Position numbers and translations under genes: made by a program
Assembly (NCBI GenBank): GCA_946615905.1
Contig: CAMOIE010000001.1
Location: 108,318 to 172,317 of the forward strand
Direction: 5' to 3'
From: an uncultured Treponema sp.
GTDB lineage: Bacteria; Spirochaetota; Spirochaetia; Treponematales; Treponemataceae
DNA length: 64,000 nucleotides
Part shown: positions 16,233-23,609 of the stretch, one piece after another
Layout of the letters: each line of letters starts with the position of its first letter
Position numbering within the stretch: the stretch's first letter is position 1
The notes under the pieces: model-generated
The model's input: only the letters and a program-made list of their open reading frames with translations
What the model was told of the DNA's origin: nothing
Database searches by the model: none

Positions 16233-16873
16233 TTTTTTCCTCCCGTCTGGCTGCCATCAAGCAAATCTTCCACTCGCTCGCGGAAGGAGTCTATATTTTC
16301 GCACTTTAATTCCTCTGCTTTTTTGAGTTCTGAGAGGGCGGCGTCAGATTTTTTTTGCATCGCGTAGGCTACCGCCAGATTTGCGTGGATTACAGCGATT
16401 TTCGGGTCATTTTTGATTCCTTGCTCAAAATAATCCGCGGCAGAATCTGCGTCCCCTTTGAGCAGGTATAAGGCTCCCAGGCTTGCGTAGGCCTCTCCCT
16501 TTTTCGGGTCGAGATTTATAGCCTCTTTGTAAAATTCTTTAGCTTTTTGGTCGTCTCCAAGGGTGTGAAAGTTCATGCCCAAAGTGACAAGTCCCCTGTA
16601 TTCCGGTCGGACGCTGAGGGCTTTTTCTTGATAGATTACGGCATTTTCCAAGTCGTCCTGAGCCTGATAGACTGTGCCCATGAAATTGTAAATCAGTTCG
16701 TCTGAATAATTGCGGCTTTCGTCTAAAGCCTGCGTAAAAAGGGCAAGGGATTTTTCGTAGTCACCGTCTGAATATGCACGGATTGCGGACTGCACTGTTA
16801 CGTCACCAGGTCTTGAGCAGGCTGAAAGTGAAAAAATTATTGCAAAAACTGGAAGGATTTTCTTTAACTTCAT
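16229..16873 (-). CDS. TPR-repeat lipoprotein
   Basis: 214 residues from ATG 16873 (an in-frame ATG 15 bases upstream would spoil the signal sequence). Signal peptide MKLKKILPVFAIIFSLSAC with lipobox LSAC. The mature part consists of about five tetratricopeptide repeats (YSDGDYEKSLALFTQAL, NFMGTVYQAQDDLENAVIYQ, LGMNFHTLGDDQKAKEFY, ASLGALYLLKGDADSAADYF, ANLAVAYAMQKKSDAALSEL). It is probably a periplasmic scaffold or assembly factor; partner unknown. Its ATGA overlap couples it to the Uup-like gene, an odd pairing of envelope and translation functions. A near-leaderless promoter precedes it. Confidence 0.85.
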   Translation of the reverse strand: MKLKKILPVFAIIFSLSACSRPGDVTVQSAIRAYSDGDYEKSLALFTQALDESRNYSDELIYNFMGTVYQAQDDLENAVIYQEKALSVRPEYRGLVTLGMNFHTLGDDQKAKEFYKEAINLDPKKGEAYASLGALYLLKGDADSAADYFEQGIKNDPKIAVIHANLAVAYAMQKKSDAALSELKKAEELKCENIDSFRERVEDLLDGSQTGGKK

Positions 16874-16879
16874 GCAATA

Positions 16880-16908
16880 AAAATACAAAAGACCGGCAGA
16901 AAAAGCAA
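16880..16908 (-). promoter_or_regulatory. Leaderless-type promoter of the TPR lipoprotein/uup operon
   Basis: On the minus strand: TTGCTT (16908-16903), 17-base spacer, TATTTT (16885-16880), then six bases to the ATG. No Shine-Dalgarno. Confidence 0.5.
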
Positions 16909-16940
16909 TCAGATGAATTTTCGAATTAGGAATTTTTTAC

Positions 16941-16969
16941 TTGAAGAAGAGCTTTAAGACCAGTATTTT
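16941..16969 (+). promoter_or_regulatory. Leaderless-type promoter of the Nudix gene
   Basis: TTGAAG (16941-16946), 17-base spacer, TATTTT (16964-16969), six bases to the ATG at 16976, where transcription itself should begin. It lies back to back with the promoter of the TPR lipoprotein gene. Confidence 0.5.
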
Positions 16970-16975
16970 AAAGGC

Positions 16976-17500
16976 ATGAATGATTTTAAATTCTGTCCTG
17001 ACTGCGGGAAACCCGTCTTGAAAAACGTGGATATGCGCAAGTGGCTCTGCCCTGAATGCGGTTTTGACCTTTACAACAACGTGGCCACTGCGGTCGGACT
17101 TGTGATTTGTGATTCTGACGGAAAAATCCTCTTGGAAAAACGGGCAAAAGAACCCCGCAAGGGATTTTTGGCTCTGCCCGGAGGCTTTGTTGACCCCGAC
17201 GAAACTGCCGAGGAAGCAGCCTTCCGCGAGTCAAAAGAAGAGACCGGAGTGGAGCCGCTTTCGTTAAAATACATCGGCTCTTATCCAAACACTTACGTCT
17301 ATAAAAATATTCAGTACAAAACCTGCGACTTGTTTTTTGAGGCTAAATTTCCAGCGGCTGCCGAGCTTAAGGCGCAAGAGGGAGAAGTTCTCGCCTTTGA
17401 AAAACATTCAGCTTCGAGTGAGGAAGAAATCGATGCTTTGCCGCTTGCCTTTGGGTCAGCCCGCGAGATTTTAAAAAACTGGCTGAATTCCAAGAAATAA
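16976..17500 (+). CDS. Nudix hydrolase with N-terminal zinc ribbon
   Basis: 174 residues. A four-Cys zinc ribbon (CPDCG at 8-12, CPECG at about 25-29) precedes a Nudix domain with the full box GGFVDPDETAEEAAFRESKEETGV, fitting GX5EX7REUXEEXGU. The zinc ribbon plus Nudix layout recalls NudC-type NAD(H) pyrophosphatases/decapping enzymes, although the protein is shorter than NudC. The substrate is likely a nucleoside diphosphate derivative. Cytoplasmic. The ATG appears leaderless. The next gene begins 22 bases on and may be co-transcribed. Confidence 0.85.
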   Translation: MNDFKFCPDCGKPVLKNVDMRKWLCPECGFDLYNNVATAVGLVICDSDGKILLEKRAKEPRKGFLALPGGFVDPDETAEEAAFRESKEETGVEPLSLKYIGSYPNTYVYKNIQYKTCDLFFEAKFPAAAELKAQEGEVLAFEKHSASSEEEIDALPLAFGSAREILKNWLNSKK

Positions 17501-17522
17501 AAGTAAATATATGGAGAAAACT

Positions 17523-18044
17523 ATGTCACCCGTAATTATTTTAACCGTGATCGCCGCCGTAATTTATGCGGGAATTTTGATTTCGATTCCCTTCCGCATA
17601 AAAAAAATTGAGAACCTCATTGGAGAATTAAAAATCCGCCTTGAGTCCGTTTCCGTAATCCGCATTGCGGTGATTTTTATTGTCTGCGCAGGACTTTTGT
17701 CTGTCGTTCCCTTGCGTAGTTTTCCGACTTACATTGCGGCAATCTTTTTGGGAGTCGCCCTTTTGGGTGCCTACATCGCCTCGAACGAAGCTCTTTCAGT
17801 GAATCGGGCGGGCATTTATCAAAACGGCCTGATTTTCGGAACCGAGGCACTTTTGTATGACAAAATTGAAGCCCTTCCGACCCTTGCCTACGAAAAGGAT
17901 TCAGAGACGACTATGGTGGACTATTCTGTTCTGCAAATCCTCAAAAAAGACGGGGGAAAGGCCGAGCTTATCTTTTCATCGCCAGACAAGCGCGAGGAAG
18001 CCCTTGCCGCAATTCTTGAGGCTTGTCCGAGGCTGAAAGTCTAG
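17523..18044 (+). CDS. Conserved membrane protein of unknown function
   Basis: 173 residues. I take ATG 17523 because GGAG (17513-17516) lies just before it; an in-frame ATG at 17511 includes that site. Three hydrophobic segments (about 4-20, 45-62 and 65-86) are followed by a cytoplasmic region of about 85 residues (SVNRAGIYQNGLIFGTEALLYDKIEALPTL and on). The alternating strands there resemble a small bacterial PH-like/DUF5673-type domain, but I cannot name the family firmly. Convergent with the pyrimidine gene, ending four bases before that gene's stop. Confidence 0.65.
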   Translation: MSPVIILTVIAAVIYAGILISIPFRIKKIENLIGELKIRLESVSVIRIAVIFIVCAGLLSVVPLRSFPTYIAAIFLGVALLGAYIASNEALSVNRAGIYQNGLIFGTEALLYDKIEALPTLAYEKDSETTMVDYSVLQILKKDGGKAELIFSSPDKREEALAAILEACPRLKV

Positions 18045-18048
18045 TTTT

Positions 18049-19848
18049 TTACCGCTGGGCGATTCCTCTAAAGTCATCGAGAGATTTGTAGCCTTTTCTG
18101 GTCATAAAGGCTGACATTCCCTCGATGATTTCTTTCATAGCTTTCGGGTTTGAGAAAGTCGCTGTTCCGACTTCGATTGCAGTTGCTCCCGCCATGATGA
18201 ATTCGATTGCGTCCTGCCAGCAAGAAATTCCGCCGAGTCCGATAATCGGAATCCTCTCGTTTTGCGGGACTTTGTTCATTGCGGCGACCAAATCGTAAAC
18301 CATGCGGAGGGCAATCGGTTTTACTGCCGGGCCGGAAAATCCCGCGCGGATATTCTCAAAAACAGGACAGCCGGTCTCTATGTCAATCGCGGTAGCCTGA
18401 AATGTGTTCACAAGACTTATTGCGTCAGCTCCGGCTTGCCGAACGGCCATCGCGACTCCGATTAAATCCGGGGCATTTGGCGAAAGTTTTACCATCAGGG
18501 GCTTTTTTGTGGCCTTGCGGACTGCCTCTGTCACTTTTGCTGCGGCATCGCACTGCATTCCGAAAGCCATTCCGCCGGCCTTAACATTCGGGCATGAAAT
18601 ATTCAGCTCAATCATTTTGACTTCGGTCTTGTCGAGGAGTTCCGCCCCTTTTACGTAGCCCTCAAGTGAAGAGCCTGAAAGATTTGCAATCGTCACAGGG
18701 CTTAAAGTCAACATTGATGGAAGTTCATGCTCAATAAAATGGGGAATTCCTGGGTTTTCAAGACCGATTGAATTAATCAAGCCTGACGGAGTTTCAACCA
18801 GGCGGTTTCCGGGATTTCCTGCCTTTGCCTCAAGAGTCAGTCCCTTTGAACAGATTCCTCCGAGAAGATTAACGTCAAAAATCGGCTCGTACTCATGTCC
18901 GTAACCGAATGTTCCGCTGGCGGCAATCACAGGATTCTTAAAGTCGACTCCGGCAATTTTTACGGAAAGGTCGGGCTTTTCATTTTCCAACGGAGGAAGT
19001 CTTACAGGACGATTTTTTGGAGGAGTAAAGTCAAGAATCGCTCCGTCAAAAACCGGGCCGTCCTTGCAGACTCTTTTGTTCCCCTCGGAAGTCGTAATCG
19101 TGCAGCCCAGGCAGGCTCCAAGTCCGCAGGCCATTTGTTTTTCCATGGAAAGCCAGCATTTTACGCCGGATTCAAGGCAGATTTTCTGAATATAGGCCAG
19201 CATCGGTGTAGGGCCGCAAGCAAAAACTTCTGAATAATTTTTAACATTTTCTGCGGTCAGGACGGCGGAAATCATTCCCTTTGTTCCAACAGAACCATCG
19301 TCAGTAGTAACATAAAGATTTTCGGGCTGAATGTTGTCCAGTCCGTAGGAGCCGGATTTGAATGCCGCATAAAAATCGTAGGATTTTTCTTTTAAAGTCG
19401 AGGCGAATCCTGCTACCGGGGCGATTCCGATTCCGCCACCGGCAATGCAGATTTTTTTCCCTGAATCTTTGGGACGGGGAAAACAGTTTCCAAGCGGGCC
19501 TATAAGTTCGACTTCTTCTTCTGGAATCAGATTGCAAAGTTCCTGAGTTCCCTTGCCTTTTTTCAAAATCAAAAATTCAATTTTCATCGGGTCAAGGGCA
19601 GCGTTTGATGTGGCTGAGTAGACCGAAATCGGGCGGCCGAGCAGAACACCGGATTTTTTTGACCGCAGCATATAAAACTGGCCGGCCAAAGGTTCGTCTT
19701 TGTTTTCAAATGAACGCCCACCAATGGCGACTTTCAACAAATACACGCTTCCTTCAGGTTTTGCGCCTTTTACCTGCCCGCAAAAAATTACCTTTCCGTC
19801 TGCAAAAATCGGCAGGGGTTTTCCTGAACAATCGGTAGCTGTATTCAT
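18049..19848 (-). CDS. pyrKD: Fused dihydroorotate dehydrogenase: PyrK electron-transfer part plus PyrD (class 1B)
   Basis: 599 residues. Residues 1-275 are PyrK-like: FAD-binding RPISVYS, NAD-binding GGGIGIAPV, and the [2Fe-2S] cluster Cys241, 246, 249 and 261 (MACGLGACLGC, VCKDGPVF). A Pro-rich linker (about 275-290) leads to PyrD: SGTFGYGHEY, NSIGLENPG, NISCPN with the catalytic base Cys419, VKLSPNAP, and GLGGISCWQDAIEFIMAGA. In most bacteria PyrK and PyrDB are separate subunits of a heterotetramer; here one chain carries both. It oxidises dihydroorotate to orotate with NAD+. GGAG lies seven bases before the ATG. No other pyr gene is next to it. Confidence 0.93.
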   Translation of the reverse strand: MNTATDCSGKPLPIFADGKVIFCGQVKGAKPEGSVYLLKVAIGGRSFENKDEPLAGQFYMLRSKKSGVLLGRPISVYSATSNAALDPMKIEFLILKKGKGTQELCNLIPEEEVELIGPLGNCFPRPKDSGKKICIAGGGIGIAPVAGFASTLKEKSYDFYAAFKSGSYGLDNIQPENLYVTTDDGSVGTKGMISAVLTAENVKNYSEVFACGPTPMLAYIQKICLESGVKCWLSMEKQMACGLGACLGCTITTSEGNKRVCKDGPVFDGAILDFTPPKNRPVRLPPLENEKPDLSVKIAGVDFKNPVIAASGTFGYGHEYEPIFDVNLLGGICSKGLTLEAKAGNPGNRLVETPSGLINSIGLENPGIPHFIEHELPSMLTLSPVTIANLSGSSLEGYVKGAELLDKTEVKMIELNISCPNVKAGGMAFGMQCDAAAKVTEAVRKATKKPLMVKLSPNAPDLIGVAMAVRQAGADAISLVNTFQATAIDIETGCPVFENIRAGFSGPAVKPIALRMVYDLVAAMNKVPQNERIPIIGLGGISCWQDAIEFIMAGATAIEVGTATFSNPKAMKEIIEGMSAFMTRKGYKSLDDFRGIAQR

Positions 19849-19897
19849 TTTTTTCTCCAGTGAAATTTGTTTTGACCCATAGTATCGCGAAAAATTT

Positions 19898-21631
19898 TTA
19901 TTTTTTAAAGCGTTTTACCTTCTGCGTTGTCGTCATTTCAAGAGGCTTGTGCAAAAGGGTGATTTTTGAAATTTTCTCGTAGGGCTGCAAGACTTTGTTC
20001 ACCTCGGAGACCTCTGCCTCAATCAAATTTCTGACTTCGGGATTTTCCTCGTTACCTTCGCGGGAGATTTTTAATTTTTCAAATACAGAGTCAGAAGGAT
20101 AAATCAAAGCCTCGATTTCTTCTGATTTTGACTTTGCGTCCTCAACGTAAGCCTGAACTGTAATCTGCCCTATGCTCAATGAAAGCTGGAAGCGGTTTTC
20201 GATTTCCTCCGGGTAGACGTTTTTTCCGCCGGAAGTGACAATCATGTTCTTTGCGCGTCCTGCAAGCATTAAATAGCCTTCGCTGTCCAGCCAACCCAAA
20301 TCTCCAGTTTTGAACCAACCATCTTCCGTAAAGACTTTTGCCGTCTCCTCTTCCATTTTATAGTAGCCCTTGAAAACCATCGGGCCTTTTACGCAGACTT
20401 CACCAACGCCGTCTTCCGCAGGATTTAAAATCTTCATTTCTGAATATGGAAAAAAATACTGGCCGACGCTTTCAATTTTAAAATGGTCAACAGGATTCAG
20501 TGCGATAATCGGACTAGTCTCCGTAAGTCCGTAACCTTGAACAAAGTTGATTCCCATCTGATTGTAAATCTTGAATACAGAATCCGCCAAAGGTCCGCCG
20601 CCGCAAATTGCAATCCGCAGGGAATGTAAATTCGCTTTTTTGAGAATCGGTGCAAAGAGGACTTTTCCGACATTGACTTTGAATATTTTTTTCACGAAGC
20701 CTGATAAGGCCAGCATTATGTGGAAGCCCAAATTCATCAGGGGACCGGCTTTTTTTACCCCGGCAAGAATTCCGTTCAAAAGTTTGTTGAAAAGCATGGG
20801 AACTCCGAGCAACATCGTGATTTTGCCTTCTTTCAGCTCCTTCATGATTTTACTGACAGCCAGGGATTTTCCAAAGACGATTTCCGCCCCGATTGCCAGG
20901 GACTCGATAAAAACTGCCTGTAGCGTATAGGCGTGATGAATCGGAAGAAGGGCATAAAAAACGTCATTTTGGTCGATGTACATGCGGGTCTGGGCGATAT
21001 AAGCATCACTCACAAGATTTTTATGGGTCAGCATTGCCCCTTTTGGATTCCCAGTCGTGCCGCTCGTAAATAAAATTACCGCCAAATCGTCTTCGGTCGG
21101 AGGCTCAATGGAAACCTCTTCGTCGGCGGCAAGGTTGTAAACGTAGCGTTCGGCAAATTTTGGGCTTAATGAAAAAACATAAGAACCGATTTCCTCTTCT
21201 TTTTGTGAAAAATACTCATATTTTTCCTCGTCTACAAAAAAGAATTTTGGCTTTGCGGTGTTCAAAAGATTTTCTGTTTCGGCTTCTCGTAAGGCATAGT
21301 CAATCGGGCAGACAACGGCTCCGCAAATCAGTCCGGCGATAAAAAGAACAGCCCATTCCGGGGAATTTTTCCCGCTCACTGCAATCCTGTCACCTTTTTT
21401 GAGACCGTTCGCAGAAAGCCAGGAAGCGACAGCCCAGATGATTTCGTAGGCTTGGGCATAAGTCAAAGTATTTTTGCTTCCGCCAGTGCCTTCAAAATCT
21501 GTAAAAGCAGGCCGGTCGCCAAATCTTTTTACCGTGATGGCAACTAATTCCGGCAGGGTAGGCCATTCGCCTTTAAAATAATTTCCTCTGAATTCATCTA
21601 AAAATTTCCACGGGGTATAATTATTTGCCAT
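19898..21631 (-). CDS. AMP-forming long-chain acyl-CoA ligase
   Basis: 577 residues of the ANL superfamily. The P-loop SGTTGNPKGAMLTH, the A4-type YGLTETSP, GWFKTGDLGWLDSEGYLMLAGRAKNMI and a C-terminal subdomain with VYPEEIENR and a final KVKRFKK are all present. It activates fatty acids as acyl-AMP and then acyl-CoA; spirochaetes depend on host or dietary fatty acids, which fits. AAGGTGA precedes the ATG. There is no N-terminal TM. The substrate chain length cannot be read from the sequence. Confidence 0.9.
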   Translation of the reverse strand: MANNYTPWKFLDEFRGNYFKGEWPTLPELVAITVKRFGDRPAFTDFEGTGGSKNTLTYAQAYEIIWAVASWLSANGLKKGDRIAVSGKNSPEWAVLFIAGLICGAVVCPIDYALREAETENLLNTAKPKFFFVDEEKYEYFSQKEEEIGSYVFSLSPKFAERYVYNLAADEEVSIEPPTEDDLAVILFTSGTTGNPKGAMLTHKNLVSDAYIAQTRMYIDQNDVFYALLPIHHAYTLQAVFIESLAIGAEIVFGKSLAVSKIMKELKEGKITMLLGVPMLFNKLLNGILAGVKKAGPLMNLGFHIMLALSGFVKKIFKVNVGKVLFAPILKKANLHSLRIAICGGGPLADSVFKIYNQMGINFVQGYGLTETSPIIALNPVDHFKIESVGQYFFPYSEMKILNPAEDGVGEVCVKGPMVFKGYYKMEEETAKVFTEDGWFKTGDLGWLDSEGYLMLAGRAKNMIVTSGGKNVYPEEIENRFQLSLSIGQITVQAYVEDAKSKSEEIEALIYPSDSVFEKLKISREGNEENPEVRNLIEAEVSEVNKVLQPYEKISKITLLHKPLEMTTTQKVKRFKK

Positions 21632-21712
21632 ACAATCACCTTTATATAATGATTAATTATTACATAAAACTCTGGAAAAGTAAAATCTGGAAACAAATTA
21701 TCAAAAATAACC

Positions 21713-21718
21713 GATAAT
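21713..21718 (+). promoter_or_regulatory. Possible leaderless -10 box of the NlpC/P60 gene
   Basis: GATAAT six bases before the ATG at 21725. No good -35 and no Shine-Dalgarno. Confidence 0.35.
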
Positions 21719-21724
21719 TTTACT

Positions 21725-22885
21725 ATGAGACTTTCTTACAAAACCCGCCTTTTTTTGATTTCCTTCGTGACCCTTTTTATAATGTTAGTTCCCCAGGTCT
21801 GCGCCCAGTCAAAAGAAAATTCCCGCAAGGAGGCCGCAGAATTACGGCAAAAATTTGTTGATTATGGAAAAAAATTCATAGGCTGTCCTTATGCTTCCGG
21901 GGCGACTGGTCCGACTTCATTTGACTGCTCAGGTTATGTTTATGCCGTTTCACGCGAGTCAGTCGGCTACCAGCTGCCAAGAATGACTAAAAACATGCTC
22001 AAATATTCAAAAGTGATTGATGACTCAAAGCGGGAGCCGGGAGACTTGGTGTTTTTCAAAACGACTTCTTCGGGCGATGTCTCACACGTCGGAATTTACA
22101 TGGGCAAGAGTCAGTTTTTGCACTGCGCAAGTGACGGTCCAAATACAGGAGTAATCGTCTCATCGTTAAAAGAAAGCTACTGGAAGACCCATTATTATTG
22201 TACGGCCAGATTTTTACCCGCTTCCGAAGAAAATGGAGAAAAGTCGGCATCTATGAATTCGACAGATTCAACTGATGGAAAAAGCGCAAAAAAATTGGCA
22301 TCGGAATCTTCTGAATCCGCAAGTACAGGCGGGGCGAATTCTTATGAAATTGTTGCAAACGGGTCGTCAAACCGTACTTTTTTGGACAGACTTTTTATTG
22401 ACAGCTCCTTTGATTTGGATTGGAATTTTTTTACCCCGGATGAATTTCGCCTTTTTTTTCGCGGACTTTCTGCAAACGGACAGGTTCGGTACGCCGGTGA
22501 CAAAATTCAGCCTGGACTCGGTTTTATTGCCAGGTGGGATGCGGGAACAAAGGTCTTTCAGCTTCCTTTGATTGCCAGTTTGACGGTCGGAGAATATTTT
22601 AAAATTTTTGCGGGGCCGGTCTTTACTTTTGGAAACCCCCGCCTTCCGGGAGACAGTGATAAAAAAATCAAGGGGTCGGTTTTTCCAGGAATAATCGGAC
22701 TTTGCTGGAACACGCCTTCATTTAGCATAAAATCAACAAAAATTTGCTTTGAGCAGGATTTGCATTATACTGTATATAACCGCCGTGACGGGGCTGCCCT
22801 TTCTGCGAACAAAAGTTTTGCTTCTGGACTTGTCTTTTCTAGCGGAATCCGAGTAACTTTACCAATGAAGGAATTTTTTAAATAG
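21725..22885 (+). CDS. Secreted NlpC/P60 cell-wall peptidase with a C-terminal outer-membrane-like domain
   Basis: 386 residues. A signal peptide probably ends VCAQ (24-27). The C40 peptidase domain (36-165) has catalytic Cys68 in FDCSGYV, His121 in HVGIYMG and His133 in FLHCASD. The enzyme should cleave murein stem peptides (D-gamma-Glu to diamino acid). A Ser/Glu-rich linker (165-210) leads to a beta-rich region (215-386) with alternating aromatic strands such as QVRYAGDKIQPGLGFIARWD and YFKIFAGPVF, and a C-terminal strand ending TLPMKEFFK. It may form a small barrel or outer-membrane-associated sandwich. That peptidase plus barrel-like layout is unusual. The next gene, a lipoprotein, starts two bases after the stop. 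Confidence 0.82.
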   Translation: MRLSYKTRLFLISFVTLFIMLVPQVCAQSKENSRKEAAELRQKFVDYGKKFIGCPYASGATGPTSFDCSGYVYAVSRESVGYQLPRMTKNMLKYSKVIDDSKREPGDLVFFKTTSSGDVSHVGIYMGKSQFLHCASDGPNTGVIVSSLKESYWKTHYYCTARFLPASEENGEKSASMNSTDSTDGKSAKKLASESSESASTGGANSYEIVANGSSNRTFLDRLFIDSSFDLDWNFFTPDEFRLFFRGLSANGQVRYAGDKIQPGLGFIARWDAGTKVFQLPLIASLTVGEYFKIFAGPVFTFGNPRLPGDSDKKIKGSVFPGIIGLCWNTPSFSIKSTKICFEQDLHYTVYNRRDGAALSANKSFASGLVFSSGIRVTLPMKEFFK

Positions 22886-22886
22886 T

Positions 22887-23555
22887 ATGAAAAGAGCAAA
22901 CAAATCTTTATTTTCGATGATTCTCATGGCTGGAACAGCATCCCTGCTTTTTCTTATGACATCTTGCGGGCCGGAAGTAAATATTCAGGCCTATGCAAAC
23001 GAAGGTGCGTCTTTTTCTTTCCAGACAGGATTTTCAGAAAAGACAACGGAAATTATAAAGTCTTTTTCTGGAACATCTGCTGACATGCCCCTTTTTACAA
23101 AAGAAAGTATCGGTGCGGTTTTAAAAGCTGCCGGAGTGCAAAAAATTGTTTCAGAAGTTCCGTCTCCGTCTGAAATTTTTACTTCCGGTACGGTTGAGAA
23201 TTTTAAGGAAGTTCCCGCTGGAAAATTTCAGTTTATAAGCAGAACGAAAAATTCTTTGACCCTGACACTTGGACCGGAGCAGATAAACCGCTTTTATAAT
23301 CTTTCTAACGAGGAATCAAAAAGTTATCTCGACTTGTTGATGATTCCTTCTATAACCGGTGAAAAACTTGACGTAAAAGGCTACAAGGAACTTTTGGAAT
23401 CTGTGTATGGCCCGGAATTGGCGGAAGAAATTGTTTCCGGTCAATTGAAAATTACCCTGCTTTCTCAGAACGGCAAGTCAAAGAAAACCGCGAAAGTTTC
23501 TCTTGGAGAACTTTTGACATCAACAAAAGACATGACTTGGACTGTAACTTGGTAA
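22887..23555 (+). CDS. Lipoprotein of unknown function
   Basis: 222 residues. Signal peptide with lipobox LMTSC (Cys27). The mature protein (GPEVNIQAYANEG..) has no motif I recognise; it is rich in Ser, Thr and Lys with likely alternating helices and strands, and ends TKDMTWTVTW. It directly follows the NlpC/P60 gene and very likely shares its transcript, so a role beside that peptidase, for example as an inhibitor or localisation factor, is conceivable but unproven. Confidence 0.75.
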   Translation: MKRANKSLFSMILMAGTASLLFLMTSCGPEVNIQAYANEGASFSFQTGFSEKTTEIIKSFSGTSADMPLFTKESIGAVLKAAGVQKIVSEVPSPSEIFTSGTVENFKEVPAGKFQFISRTKNSLTLTLGPEQINRFYNLSNEESKSYLDLLMIPSITGEKLDVKGYKELLESVYGPELAEEIVSGQLKITLLSQNGKSKKTAKVSLGELLTSTKDMTWTVTW

Positions 23556-23573
23556 ACTAAAATCCTATTATAA

Positions 23574-23602
23574 TTGCTAATCAGCGTCGATTTCGGTAAA
23601 AT
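23574..23602 (+). promoter_or_regulatory. Leaderless-type promoter of tex
   Basis: TTGCTA (23574-23579), 17-base spacer, TAAAAT (23597-23602), seven bases to ATG 23610. It decides for the start at 23610 over an upstream in-frame codon at 23574. Confidence 0.6.
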
Positions 23603-23609
23603 ACCGCCT

